From positions 62,001-126,000 of the forward strand of contig VWZX01000899.1 of assembly GCA_013399015.1 (NCBI GenBank): DNA of 64,000 nucleotides, written 5' to 3'. Every line of letters starts with the position of its first letter. The stretch's first letter is position 1. Positions 12,490 through 24,506 of this stretch are shown one piece after another. A program made the translations under genes and the position numbers. This DNA is from Galbula dea. Its lineage: Eukaryota > Chordata > Aves > Piciformes > Galbulidae. The notes below the pieces were generated by a model. It did no database searches, was not told the origin of the DNA, and was given only the letters and a program-made list of their open reading frames with translations.

Positions 12490-13185
12490 CTGGAAAGCAA
12501 TTCTGCAGAGAAGGACCTGGGAGTCCTGGTGGACAGCAAGTTCACCATGAGCCAGAAATAAGCTCTTTGTGGCCAAGAAGGCCAGTGGTATCCTGGGATG
12601 CATTAAGAAGAGTGTGGCCAACAGGTCAAGGGAGGTAGTCCTCCCTCTCTACCCTGCCCTAGTGAGGCCACATCTGGAGAGTTGTGTCCAGTTCTGGGCT
12701 CCCCGGTTCAAGAGATACAGGGAACTACTGGGGAGTCCCAGAGAGGGCTGCAAGGATGATGAGGGCAGTGGAGCATCTGTCTTTCCTTGAAAGGCTGAGA
12801 GACCTGTGGTTGTTTAGCCTGGAGAAGAGAAGACTGAGAGGGAATCCTATCAATTCTTATTAACATCTAAAGGGTGGATGTCAAGAGTATGGGAACAGTA
12901 TCTTTTTGGTGGTGTCCAGTGACAGGACAAGGGGCAATGGGCACAAACTAGAAGACAGGAAGTTCCTCCTGAACATAAGGAAAAACTTCTTTTCTGTGAG
13001 GATGCCAGAGCACTGGATCAGGCTGCCTAGAGAGGTTGTGGAGTCTCCTTCTCTGGAGATATTCAAAACCTGTCTGGATGTGTTTCTGTGTGACCTGGTC
13101 TAGGGAATCCTGCTGTGGCAGGGGGGTTGGACTAGGTGATTCCCAGAGATCCCTTCCAACCCCTCTACCATTCTGTGATTCTGTA
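12490..13185 (+). mobile_element. CR1 LINE, 5'-truncated, ~0.7 kb, with decayed ORF2 C-terminus
   Basis: The best-preserved CR1 here. It starts near the ORF2 segment encoding 'KDLGVLVDSK'-like residues and reaches the 3' end (ATTCTGTGATTCTGT). The frame 12569-12790 encodes the ORF2 C-terminal stretch (AKKASGILGCIKK, then LYPALVRPHLESCVQFWAP), the end of the reverse-transcriptase domain. The frame 12906-13103 continues with RTRGNGHKLEDRKF and WIRLPREVVESPS. Frame changes and stops separate these blocks, so the copy is dead. The 3' end (TGTGACCTGGTC...GGCAGGGGGGTTGGAC) is the subfamily that also supplies the tail of the composite element at 52131-52305. The 5' limit is approximate. Confidence 0.95.
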
Positions 13186-16043
13186 GACAGAGAGCAAAAT
13201 CATCTTGACTCCTGAGAAGGCTGGTGTATGCATACACTCATAGCATTGCCTCCATTTGCTCACTAAGTGCTTTTAAAATAATGAAATTGCTTCCATCAGA
13301 AGGAGGAGAGAGATGTTTGCATGATATGGGTTTTGGGGAGGGGGAGTAGGAAGGTTTGCTTTTGTGATTTAAAAATATCTATGGCTGTATTTATACCAGC
13401 CAGGGAAGTTGTGTTGCCAAGTCTTTTAAGGCTTACAGAGGAAATACAACACAAAGCAAGAAAAATATCTGTGGAAGCACTTTAGAATGAGCTCCACAGG
13501 AAAAAAAAAAATTCCAAATGCTGCATACTGTGTGGTCTTTAGAGGACTGCTTTGAGGGAAGGAAGAAGAAAGGCTGTATAAAATAAAAATGTACATACAT
13601 ATGCCTCTGGTAAAGTGGCCTGAAGGTTGTGGCCCAAAGCAAGAGACTTTTGAACTTTTTATTTGTTTCTGAAGAGAAGGAAGAGGCTCTGCTGCAATAA
13701 CCCTCTTCCTATGTTTCTATTCTGCATATTTTCAGGATTAAAGAGACCATATAGCAGGAGGAGATGTTTCATTTGGGGAAGAAAGGGGGGGGGGGGGAAG
13801 GGAAAACCCTCCGGTGAATAATGTCCAATTCAATAAGTCTTTGCTGAGTAAGGTACTAAGAAGCCTGGGGACAGGTGCAGTGGTTTTAGTGATTAATAGC
13901 TCAGCTAGAGCTCTCATGTAAGTAGGAGTGATAGAAGCAGCCCAGACTTGGGCTAGGGAGATTTACAAGTTAACTATATACCTTGTAGCATAAGAAGACA
14001 AAGCAGTGGTGCTTTTTGTGAGAGCACAGCTGCCTCCACCTCCCAAATATCAGTCTGAGAAATGGGGTCCACATAGCCAGGTAGAGACCTGGGTGCTTTT
14101 TTGACTGGGACCATGCACCTGAATGGGGGCAGGTCCCTCCAACAGCTCTTCTGGCTTTTCACATCTCCACTAAACCTTTTTGTGATCCATAAGCACTTTC
14201 TTAAACTGGTTTTGATACCACCCCAGGGAAGGATCTGCTATGGATGAGCAGTATTGTATTTCTCTGGACATTCCTAACCATAGATGCATGTTTTTGAGAA
14301 CAGTGACCATCTCAACCAGCCAAGAACAACTGGACAAGTGAAGCTTCAGTTTTAGAAGTTCCTAACTTATGTATTTTTTTTCCTCCATAATAGAATAAGA
14401 TATCATCTCTAATATCTAGATGCGAGCACGAAGTATTGTTGTAACCTCCCGAGGAACTGCAGCAAAACAATTATTCTTTTAATGACATATGCTTCTGTAT
14501 GAATTTGCACAGCAGAAAACAATAATATTCAGTGAGTTTTTTCCTTGGCTTACAACCATTCATGGCCTAGCACCTCTCCACTCCTCCTCCATGCAGCTAG
14601 CCACCAGCAATAGATCCTGCCACAGCCGACAGCTAAGGGAGCTGCTGTGGAGCTGCAGAGCTAACTGCTTGTGTTTGGAACTTGTTATCCAGGGCTCTGC
14701 CAATCTGTTAGAGAGGCTAATGTGAATACTAAGTCGAACATACAGCTGAGAGTTTTACTTTGTGACCCATTTTCTTCTGACAGAAGCTGGTGAATTTAAT
14801 GTAGTGTGTGACTCTTTCTACAGATGGTGTCTAGGAAGATGTGTTGGTAAGATGGCCAATGTAATTGCACATGAGGAATAGGCAGAAATTCTAATTAAAA
14901 AAGATGTTATTCAGGTTGCTACTTGAACAGTACAACAAATAAACTGACCTTTCTTTCTCTTCAAGCTTCTTCTGACACTGTGATCCCTCTATAAGGGACT
15001 CTTGCAACAGCAAAATCTGTGTTATATCCATATGTTGCAGTCCCCTGCCAAAGCATCTGGAGATGACATGCAACCATATCTAACCTTACTCAGAGCTGGT
15101 GTAGACTTTCTGTTAAAAATAAAGCTAAGACCTTCTCTCCTCAAGTCCTTCATTCTTCCTTAAGAGTCCTGTTTTCATTTCCCCCTTTCTCCTGCTACTA
15201 CTAGGCAATCTTCCTGAAATCCTGGGGACTGTCAAGAGGAATGATGACATGTCTTCTCTTGTAAGTAGACCAGGAGTCTGCAGTGGCAGTCAGAGCTGAT
15301 TGCCTATCTTATCTCAAGTCACTAGTCTCTAATTCAGGCTTTTGCAAACAACTACCAGTTGTGTTTTCTTCTGCAGCTACAGGTTAGTGTTTAATGTACT
15401 ACTTTTCTGGGACTTTGCCTATCAAGTCTGAGAAAAAGCCTCTTGCCTTTATTTGATCACAGCTGGGAAGGGACTCAAATTAAAATACAAGGTCCAGAAA
15501 GCCTAGAAGATGAGAGAGTGAAGCACGGGGGACATTGTCTGTCACTCAGGACCTCTTTCTTATAACCACCCCTGAGACAAGACAGGCCATGATTTATCAA
15601 ACAGTGGATAAACTTCAAATCAGCCAGAGTTATGTTAAATCGACTTGTGCAGTTCATTTTTTCCTTGATTGGTTTGCTGGTGGTGATTATTCTAGAAAGG
15701 GTTTATTTTTTTGACATTTAAAAGTTGAAGTGAGATCTAGGTAAAAAATCAAACAAACAAACCCGACCACCAAACTGCTGAAGAAAGTCTTCCTTTGGTA
15801 TTAACCAACTTTCTTCCAGCACTGTTATGAAAGAGATTTCAGAACAGTCCAGTAGCAAGACCTATCTTCTGTGACCAATAGGCTGCCCCATAAGGATGAC
15901 AGAGTAGCACCTTAGACATTGAGACAGTTTAGTTCAGCTTTACATCTTTTCAGTGTCATAGGATGAGCAAATGGCTCTAAAACTTGTAAGAGAGCTAAGT
16001 GTAGCTTGCATGATCTCATTTTCAGAAATTAATGGTTAGAGGT
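13186..16043. other. Unique sequence, no gene seen
   Basis: About 2.9 kb without a recognised repeat. A 13-base G homopolymer lies at 13785-13797. Around 14420-14510 the sequence has several CpGs and AT-rich homeodomain-like cores, which might be regulatory, but I have no stronger evidence. No coding exon is supported. Confidence 0.6.
13785..13797 (+). repeat. G homopolymer (13)
   Basis: An uninterrupted run of 13 G followed by AAGGG. Such runs often cause sequencing length errors and could fold as intermolecular G-quadruplexes in vitro. Confidence 0.9.
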
Positions 16044-16685
16044 ATGGCTACGAAAGCCGACAATATCCTGGCTTGTATCTGAAGCAGTATGACCAGCAAG
16101 ATTAGGGAAGTGAGTATCTCCTTGTACTTCAGACTGCTGAGGCTGCACTTCAAATACTGTGTTCAGTTTTGGGCCTTCACTGCGAGAAGGACCTTGAGGT
16201 GCTGGAATGTGTCCAAAGAAGGACAACAAAAAAGAACAACAAAGCTGGTGAAGGGTCTAGAGCACAAGTCTTCTGAGGAGTGGCTGACAGAACTGGGGTT
16301 CTTTAGCTTGGAGGAAAGAAGGCTCAGGGGAGACCTTCTTGCTCTCTAGTATTACCTGAGAGGAGGTTGTAGCAAGGTGGTTGGTCTATTCTCCCAGGTA
16401 ACAAGTGATAGAATAGGAGGAAATGGCCTCAGGTTGCTTTAGGAGAGGCTTAAGCTGGATATTAAGAAAAATGTCTTCACTGAAAGGGTTGTCAAGCCCT
16501 CACACAGGCTGCCCAGAGAAGTGGTGGAGTCATCATCTCTGGAAGATTTAAAAGATGTGTAGATGTGGTGCTTAGGGACATGATTTTAGTGGTGGACTTG
16601 GCAGTGCTTGGTTAACAATTAGACTTGATGTTCTTAGAATAATTAATGTTGGAAAAGACTTTTACGATTCTATTCCATGATTCTT
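16044..16685 (+). mobile_element. CR1 LINE, 5'-truncated, ~0.64 kb, second subfamily
   Basis: Starts in the 'AKKADNILACI'-equivalent region of ORF2 and reaches the 3' tail near 16660-16685. The frame 16089-16349 still reads as the ORF2 C-terminus (HFKYCVQFWAF, VKGLEHKSSEEWLTELG, FFSLEERRLRGDL). The 3' part differs from the 12.5-kb copy (AGATGTGGTGCTTAGGGACA, then TTTAGTGGTGGAC), marking another subfamily, shared with the copies at 46.7 kb and 54.2 kb. Many substitutions and a damaged tail suggest an old insertion. Confidence 0.93.
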
Positions 16686-17242
16686 GGTGTGGTCACAGTC
16701 TTGCTACTTAGAGAAAGTAGTGTGACCAGCTGCTTTTTTTGATAGCATCTACCTGAAACATAGAAGCTAGTATGAAACAAGAGGATGTATAGTTGTCTGC
16801 AAACTCATTGTATAAATCCATGGGCCAAAAGGCTAAATTTGTCCCAGTGCATCTCAATATCTACTCCTTACTCAAAAGGAACAGTCCCTCCTTAGAAAAA
16901 GGCAGAGTGTGCATGTTGAGGGGGAACTGCTGGTGGAGAGCAAAATAATTCTGCTTACCAGGAGGTGATCACAGATGTTTCCTGCTGCCAGTCCTAGATT
17001 ATTTCCTTATGTGGTAGTTCAAAGATGCCATGAAAATGGTAAACCAGCATGAGCAGTCTGGTTAGCATGATGAGCAAACTTCCCTGTGTATGTCAGTAGG
17101 AAGAATTGTCTAGCCTCTCTGGGCGATGAATCTCAGACATGTGCATACATGCTGCTATAGTTGGCACAGTATTGCAGCAGCCTACTTTGTCCTGCCTTGC
17201 TCATGCACCAGTCCAGCTCCCGTACATCCTGAAATGAAGTGA
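16686..17242. other. Unique spacer, nothing recognised
   Basis: About 550 bp between two CR1 copies. No repeat, exon or RNA gene seen. Confidence 0.6.
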
Positions 17243-17493
17243 TTCAAACTAAAAGAGGAAAGATTTAGATTAGATGTTAGGAAAAAATTCTTTACTCAGA
17301 GTGGTGAGTCACTGGAACAGGTTACCCAGAGAGGTTGTGGATGCCCCATGCCTGGCAGTGTTCAAGGCCAGATGGGATATGGCATTGGGTAACCTGATCT
17401 AGTAGGTGGCATCTCTGTCCATGGCAGGGGGTTAGAGCTAGATGATCTTTAAGGTCCCATCCAACTTGGGCCATTCCATGAATCTATGATTCA
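17243..17493 (+). mobile_element. CR1 3' fragment (~250 bp), third subfamily
   Basis: Recognised by the order GATTTAGATTAGATGTTAGG, then CACTGGAACAGGTTACCCAG, AGAGGTTGTGGATGCCCC, GCAGTGTTCAAGGCCAG and CATGGCAGGGGGTTAGA, ending in the tail near 17470-17493. The 'GATGCCCCATGCCTGG' diagnostic block is absent from the other copies here, so this is a separate CR1 subfamily. No reading frame of useful length remains. Confidence 0.93.
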
Positions 17494-17577
17494 GGGTTTG
17501 GTTTTTTTTCTGTGAGACATAATGACAAAATCTGTTCTCTCCAGTTTGTTAGACTCGAGCATGATTGCAAAGTCTAG

Positions 17578-17664
17578 AACAGAATATTTTCAGTTGGAAG
17601 GGACCTACAACATCCAGTCCAACACCTGACTGTTTCACGGCTGACCAAAAGTTAAAGCGCATCA
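17578..17664 (-). mobile_element. CR1 3'-end fragment (~85 bp), fourth subfamily
   Basis: On the plus strand it reads AGAATATTTTCAGTTGGAAG, GGACCTACAA, then the diagnostic TTTCACGGCTGACCAAAAGT followed by TAAAG. The 'GGCTGACCAAAAGTTAAAG' segment identifies a distinct CR1 subfamily. It is the 3' end in reverse orientation; the right limit is where the match fades. Confidence 0.85.
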
Positions 17665-20600
17665 TGTCTAACATCAAGATTAATTGGTTTTGATATTAGT
17701 TACTGCAGACTACGGCAATCAATAAGCTCCCTAAAAAGTACCATTGCAGAATGAAAAACATCACTTTGCAAAGTTTGAATAGAAGATTTTCTCCAATGCA
17801 GATACACTTTAGATTAGCTAGACTGCATCTACATTTGGACACCAGTGTGGGACAGGACCACTGTTGAAGTCTGTCTCCCACACATCCCATGTTAGTATAC
17901 TTTGGTTTGTGTTCTGGGGCAGTGCTGAAGGTTGCACGGTCTGTTTTTCTGGATGGTCTGAAAGCAGATGTGTGCCCAATGCATTTCAGGTGATGGGTGC
18001 CAAGTCTGGGGGAAATCAGGCACTAGGCAGGATGAAGCAGCTACTAAGCTATATGCAGTGTTGAAGTTGGGTTTCCACCACTGGGGGCTTTTCTCTAGAG
18101 ATCCCTTCCTAATTTAGTCTTACTGCTTCCTAATGCAGACCTGGCCTTCATTTTCTCTAGGACTTCAACTTGTGGTGCATGTTCTTTTTACTCTCTTCCA
18201 TTTTACTGCTGCAGTAATTTCACAGATTGTTGAAACTTAGCTATCTCTATCCATGGGTTGGTTTTGGTTGGTCAGTTCAGGCTTTCAGTGGTTTCTGATG
18301 TTTGGCTGTTTTTTTCTTTACTGTACTTTCACCAGAAACTGGACATCATCTACAGCTTGTTTTGGAAGCTTATCAGTCTGCTGCTTCTCACCACATTCCA
18401 GACACTTCAATAGCTGCTTCTATATTGTAGCATATGTTAATCAGTCAAATCTGATCTCTGTATCCAGCACAACAATTTTGTCTGCAGGCCTATCACGTGC
18501 CCAGTTGTTCAGGAAACTTGCTCAAGGCAAAATCTCTGGCCAGGCAAAGCCACAGAGCAACTTAATGGTACTTTTATCTGCTGGGTTTTTTTTAGTTCAT
18601 ATAGGAAAAGGAAAACCTGGGGGCTCCTATGCACAGCTTGAGTTTTGTAACATACAAATATTATCAGTTTTGTGGCTTTTGAGGAAAGCTCTACTGTGAT
18701 CTCAAATACACTTTCTACTTAGCCCCAGACTTAAAACTCATAATGATGTGTAACGTAAGATTTACTGCTGTGTTTGTATCATTATTTGATTTATTGTAAT
18801 TTTTACCATGTTGCTCTCTCACTTGGTATTGGTGTATGCATAATGGGTGGGATTTTCAGTAGGGACTGCTATTAACCTAACCCTTTTTCTGTTGAAGCTT
18901 ATGTAGGCTTAAATCTGCCCTTAATAAAGTGAATGAGACTCACTACTGATGATGAGGAAAGAGTCTTACCAGCAGCCATCACTTCCTCAAGCTTTCTTGT
19001 TGTACAGATTCAGCCTGTTCTCAGCCCCAAATAAAGTACAGCCAGTCTGCTATCCCTCTACTGACCTACTTCATAGCTACTACATGTGTGCACTGCTGTG
19101 GAAGAAATAATTAACTTTCTTATGCTTAGTTCTAGCTGTTTTATTTCAAGCAAACAAGCTAAAGCCTGTAACATTTGGCTTGAATGCTCCTTTGCCAGTG
19201 TTAGCATATGTGCCATATTTTCCAAGCATGCTACTACTCAGCTTGGCCTTTGATTTATATTTCATTATTGAGAGAGCTGAAACTCTTCAGATAATTCATG
19301 GACAGCATACTTATGCTTTCTGGTAGTGAAATATAAAATATAAGATCTATCAGCATGTAATGTGACCATAAAACCAAGCACAGCCACAGCATCCCAAACC
19401 ATACTGACTGAATCATTGTAAAAATGCATTCAAAACCAGACTTCCACTTCCCATTCCTGTGGTACATCAGGAGCACTTTCAGCTGCTCTCTGGTAACAGT
19501 AGCATTGGCTCCTGACAAACTGGTGGGGAGGAGGAGAGGAAGCCTTTGCTTCCTCAGGGTTGATGCAAAAGCAGAAGAAGCTCTTCTAAGTTTCATCAGT
19601 TCGTGATCCCTGAGCTGTTCCGCGACAGATTTTTCATGGGCTCTCTTGCCATCACAGGCCACCATCCTTCCTGTGTGCCACTGCCTGACTGCTGTGTAAA
19701 GTACTTTTCACTGTAACGCTAAATTTTGTGGTTTGCGGAAACACCTATTAAGCTCAGAGAGGTACCAATGTGTGCTTGAAGTGTGAGTGGCTTGTTTCTT
19801 GGCCTCTGCAGTGACCCAAAGCCCATCAGTGCCCCAGATGAACCACGCTTGGACCAGGAGGGTCAGCACTTGTGACCATTCTGCCTGGCCAATAATGACA
19901 GACACCTGTCACTCAGAGGGCATAAAACATGCTGGGGATGACAGCTTGCTGTTCCCCCCTCCAAGCCAGTGGTGACATAGGGACTGGGCATGTATTGTGT
20001 CTCGACCTTGTCATCGTCTCTACTGGCAAAGCTCATGCAGGGAGCCTGCCAAACCCAGTTGCAGGATCGGATGACTAGAATACTTCATTCCGAAGGGAAA
20101 ATTTTGCCAATTAGATGGATAGCCTCATTCAGACCCAAATCATTGCTCTCACTACCAGGGTCACCTAAGCAACCTGGTTGTCTTCACGCTGACCTTATTG
20201 GTTGGATGACATGTTGTGCTTGCTTAAGGACTTAACCTAGTTCATGTTCTGGTCAGCTGGAATATAGGTCTTGATCCAGCCTCAAATGGTGAAAGGAGTA
20301 TTGATATTTTCAGGCTAAGACGTGGAGATATTAGAGATTTTAGAACTGGTGTGATATCCTGATTGTATCTTCCCTCTTCAAACAAAAAACTCCAACTCTT
20401 TAATTTTCTGTGTCTTGCTCTATTTACCAGAATATCTGAATGCTTCCTTGTGCTCTCAACCATCACCTGAGAGATGCTAATGCAGTAGTTATTCAAAGAA
20501 TTTCACTGGTTCATTTGTTAGACTTCAAGATTTTTGCTAGAATACAGAAGACCCAAAATTTATATCACGGATGCTGTACCTAGGTGACTGAAAATGGGTT

Positions 20601-21400
20601 GGCCTGTATCTTGCTGTATTAAATTAAACTTTTATATTATAATGTATTGCATTAAATCTCTAAGACCTTATTAGTTGAGTTTGGGTTGGAGAATGTGGTA
20701 CTTGGACCATGCATGGTGTGAAAACCCTTCTTTTTGCAGCATCATGTTACGGTGTCTTTACACTGTTACAGGTAGCATATTTAATGCCTGGAGGCAATCT
20801 TCACAACTGATCTTCATGGTAAAATTCCTCCAGTTTAAATAATCAAGAATAACTCCAAATGCATGCTGATCTTAACACAAATGATCCCTGAAATCATGAG
20901 ATATGAGATAAATATCACAGCATGTGATACAGTCAGGCACTGAAGGAAACCCAACAGCCACCGTGTGCTAAGAAACTCAGAGGACAATATGCAAAATCAG
21001 CCTGAATGAGTGAAGACATAGATATGTTGACACTAGCAGAGCGGTGAGCAGGGCTGCAGCTGCTCACACTTTTCTCTCACCTTTCTGACAGAAGGAAATA
21101 GGAATGTTTATCTGGCTAAGAAGTGATGAATTTAAATGTAAAATTAAAATCTTAGAATCTGTTACAGAAAAATTCACCGTATGCATCCACTCTCTCATGC
21201 TGTCTTACCTTTCCTGAGGGTTGGACAAACTCTACTAGCCAATGATAGCAAATTGGGAGAAATTCTGGTGCCGTTCAATTCAAACTACAGGAAACATTGG
21301 TTACAAGCACTCTGTTGTTGCAAATATGCAAGTCAACACACATCTGAGAAGCACAATTACCAATGCTGTTATAAAAACAGGAATTAAGCTATAACAGTAA
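17665..21400. other. Unique sequence, no gene; one short TALE motif cluster
   Basis: About 3.7 kb without a recognised repeat. It contains the second longest open frame of the window (18253-18699, +, 148 codons), but its hydrophobic, Phe/Trp/Ser-rich product matches nothing I know and I treat it as chance. The 19.6-20.1 kb part is richer in CpG and contains the TALE motif group annotated separately. Confidence 0.6.
19896..19944. promoter_or_regulatory. Candidate TALE-homeodomain binding cluster
   Basis: Three TGACAG hexamers lie within 49 bp: plus at 19896-19901, minus at 19906-19911 and plus at 19939-19944. The first two form the inverted pair TGACAG-ACAC-CTGTCA. TGIF and MEIS proteins bind TGACAG, and inverted pairs are known dimer sites, although the best-known spacing is zero. 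Regulatory function is inference. Confidence 0.25.
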
Positions 21401-21732
21401 TCATAGTAACATAGAATAGTTTGGGTTAGTAAGGACCTTTAAGTACTGAAAGGCCACAACAAGGTCTCCCTGGAGCCTTTTCTTCTCCAGGCTGAACAAC
21501 CCCAACTCTCTCAGCCTGTCTTCACAGCAGAGGTGTGACTTTCTGATCATTTCTGTGTCCCTCCTGTGGACCCATTCCAACAGATCCCTGTCTTTCCTGT
21601 GCTGAAGATGTTAGAGCTGGATACATTATTGCAGGTGGGTGTTTCCAGAGTAGAGTAGCAGTGCAGAATCCCCTCCATCACACCGCTTTTGAGGCGGTCC
21701 AGGATACATTTGGGTTTCTGGGATGTGAGTGT
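21401..21732 (-). mobile_element. CR1 LINE fragment with ~270-bp internal deletion, fifth subfamily
   Basis: On the plus strand it begins with the CR1 3' end (CATAGAATAGTTTGGGTT, then AAGGACCTTT) and jumps at about 21440 to AAGTACTGAAAGGCCACAAC. In the related copy at 50622-51245 these two segments are about 270 bp apart, so that much has been lost. The rest (21440-21732) follows the sister copy through TTCTCCAGGCTGAACAACCC, AACTCTCTCAGCCTGTC and the GTGCAGAATCCCCTCC block. All reading frames are broken. Confidence 0.9.
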
Positions 21733-23025
21733 ACAAAGATGAAGTCATTGGGAGGGTTCTGCTTTCCTGAAATCCTGTGCTCTTAAAACGATGGTGTTGC
21801 TGTGCTCTGTCAGATGTGTAAAGAAAACCCAAACAGCCTGGTGGGGTTTGGATGTGTGTTGCTGAGGCAAAGGCTGAGAAAGGTACCTTGGTCTTGGACC
21901 AAAGTGTCTAGGAGCACCTGGGATCTAGCTCTTTGCATTCCGACTTGGATGTAGAAGACAAAACGACAGGTTTTGAAGGCACTTTGCAAGAGTAACAGTT
22001 CAAGACCTGATTCTTCTCACCATGGATTCTGTTACTGTGCTATGGATGATGTATGGTTTCCTCACTCAGTAACTGAAAAATTCAGGCTGCTGTAGCAACA
22101 CAGGTAGTAATAGTCAGATCCAGCTACCATAGGTAGAACTAGCTGAGATTTGCAGCTTCCTGGCCCCAAAACACACAGCTCTTAGGTCGCTTGGTGCATT
22201 GCAATCCTTCTGACCTTATCAGCCCCTGTAGTCCCTTTGGTGAGTACAACTGCATTTTTCATCCCTTTTAAGTTGTTCGTAGCTGAAGAAAAAGTATTTT
22301 GTCACTTCCTCCTCCACAGAGAGAATATGGCTGGGGTCTCTCTGGGAGTAACTATCAGCCACTTGCAGAAGAGCCCAAGCTCTCCTGAGCCTGCGTGTGA
22401 GCCAAAGCTTTTATCGAGGAAAGTTTAATTCTCAATAGCTTGACCGTGATTTCTTTTCCCTCTTGTTGCCTATGCTGGGCTAGATGGTGTGATTTAGAAC
22501 TGACGCCTGGGAAGGTCGGGGTGAAGGCATCTTCCCTGAGGGAGGTGGGCAGGGAACAGCCTGGGTACACTTTCTATTCACACACTGAAACGATATGCTG
22601 GAGAAATACAGCCAGGAGGCTGTCCGAGGAGGGGTGTCTTCATGTCTGTGGAGGAGGACTACTGCTGGGGCTGTGTGGGTCACCTGTCCCTTTTTCCCCA
22701 GACTTCAGCTTCCCCCTCCCCAAAGCTTGTCTTCAAAGTTTTTTGTCCAGTTGTGCAGAGAAAGCCGTAAATCTGTACCCTTGTTTAGTGTGGCATGTAC
22801 TCTGCCTCTAATCCAATTTCCCTTCTGTTTGTTCTCTGTGCAGCCTCATTCACCCTGACAGCTATTTAATAAACCTATTTGCTTTTCTTTGACATGAGGC
22901 AGAAGTCGTGGGTGTTGAAGAGCCATAAGGCCCTAGTGGACAATGAAACCCTTTCCCACTCAACACTCTTCCAGCTCAGCACAGATAAATAGTGTAGAAC
23001 TGGGAAATTAACCCATCCTATCTTT

Positions 23026-23038
23026 AAAAAAAAAAAAA
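23026..23038 (+). repeat. A homopolymer (13)
   Basis: Run of 13 A. No retroposed body is recognisable upstream, so it is listed only as low-complexity sequence. Confidence 0.9.
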
Positions 23039-24474
23039 GGCATTCACAGGCTGGTCCACAATCAGCTCAAGTTGGTTGCTTCCTCCTCCTAAATGAGAAA
23101 TTGTCTCTCTGTCTGTTGGTGCAGATCAGCAAGGTTGTAAGATGATTGGAGATGATTGTTTATGCCCCCTTTGGCCCTGTCACCCACAAGAAAGCAAGCC
23201 ATTCAGAAATACTTGCATTTCAAAAAACCTCCCAGCTGTTCCTTCACTGAGTTGTGAAAGAACAAAACTACTGTGAGAAGTTTAGAGAAACTAACATGTT
23301 AATTACCCACTAGAAAGACATGCTACAAAAAAGTCTAGATTAGAAACCTTTCCATTTGTTTTTGTGTATCATCTGTGTGCTCACTCACCATTCTCTGTAC
23401 GTTCACAGGAACATCAATGTGTGGAGCACTGCAGCAGATATCTTCTCTGTAGACTTATTTGCACACACTTTGTCCTTCCCTTAGGAAAGTGAGGACAAAA
23501 GGTAGCTGGAGTTCTTGTGGCACAGCTAGGAGACACGCTGTCTCTGCAGTAGTGAAGATGATAAATTTGTTTAGCTATAGCTACATTTAGGAATGAGAAG
23601 GGGTGGGAGGGTTGATAGTTTTAAACAAAAAACAAACATGGCAGAAGGTTTAGCTTACTAGCAGGCTGCATATTAACTGAGATATTCTTGGTCTTTATCT
23701 CTTAATGATCTATCATTATATAATTTTATGAAGTTCCAATGCCAACCACCTTAAATCCAGGGTGATGGAAAAAAATGAATGGACTTTAAGGCTGGTTTTC
23801 TTTTGGATCTTGAATATTGTGTAGATTTATTGATGATCAAAAGATGTATAAGGCAAATCGAATTTTCCCTGCCAGTTATTGCAGGCATTTAAAACTGCCT
23901 AACCTTTCTTAAGTAGACTTTTGTATTGTTGCTTGTAGACTCTCATTTTGGAGCAGGACCTTACCGAACCAGATGTTGCACAGAGACAAATTAGGAGGTC
24001 TTTCTCGAGGAAGCAATACAGATGTTCTTAGTTATATTTCTCCTTTTTTGTCTTTTATATGTTGCATAACTTCTGATATGCAATGAGCAAATTAAATCTC
24101 ACTTCTCTGTGTCTTTTTAAACTAACACAGCAGAATCTTGATTCTTTTGATGTTTCCTCCCAAACCACGCTTTCTAGTCTCAACATGATTCCCTCTATGT
24201 TGTCTTCTAGACCCCTCAGTCCACGTTTCTTCTTGCAGCAGGCTGTCAGCCCCCATATGGATTGCTACTTGGGTAGCAGAGGAATGTGGTCCAGAAAAAG
24301 GAATATGTCCTAGGAAAAAGGATGCGTGGAAGGGTCTTGAGGCACAAGGGTGTTTTAAGCGAATGACTTTCACCTCAGCTTTCCCCATCCTGGGTGCCTT
24401 TTCTTCTGTCAAACTGTTTTGTAACTGTAAATGCATTTTGCCTGCACAATTGAGAAATCTTTACTTTCTGCCTG

Positions 24475-24506
24475 AAGTACTGCACTTGATACGTAGTGCA
24501 GTACTT
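24475..24506. repeat. Perfect 11-bp inverted repeat with 10-base loop
   Basis: AAGTACTGCAC (24475-24485) and its exact reverse complement GTGCAGTACTT (24496-24506) flank the loop TTGATACGTA. The stem is perfect but does not extend usefully beyond 11 bp, so it is too short for a normal microRNA precursor. It could be a cruciform or RNA hairpin, or chance. Confidence 0.9.

Noticed and set aside
12569..12790. Reverse-transcriptase-like frame as a host gene
   Set aside because: It is the C-terminus of CR1 ORF2 inside a truncated, frame-broken CR1 copy. The same applies to 16089-16349, 46703-46915, 48173-48418, 50862-51044 and 54226-54772.
18253..18699. 148-codon open frame (+) as a possible gene
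   Set aside because: The product is a low-complexity hydrophobic sequence rich in Phe, Trp, Ser and Cys, without a domain I recognise and without a supporting splice or promoter context. A frame of this length is expected by chance in 64 kb.
22222..22246. Strong splice-donor-like GGTGAGTA as the end of an exon
   Set aside because: No convincing acceptor and branch region precede it, and no conserved coding frame runs up to it. Donor-like matches are frequent by chance.
24475..24506. microRNA precursor
   Set aside because: The stem is only 11 bp and does not extend; a precursor needs roughly 22 or more paired bases per arm.
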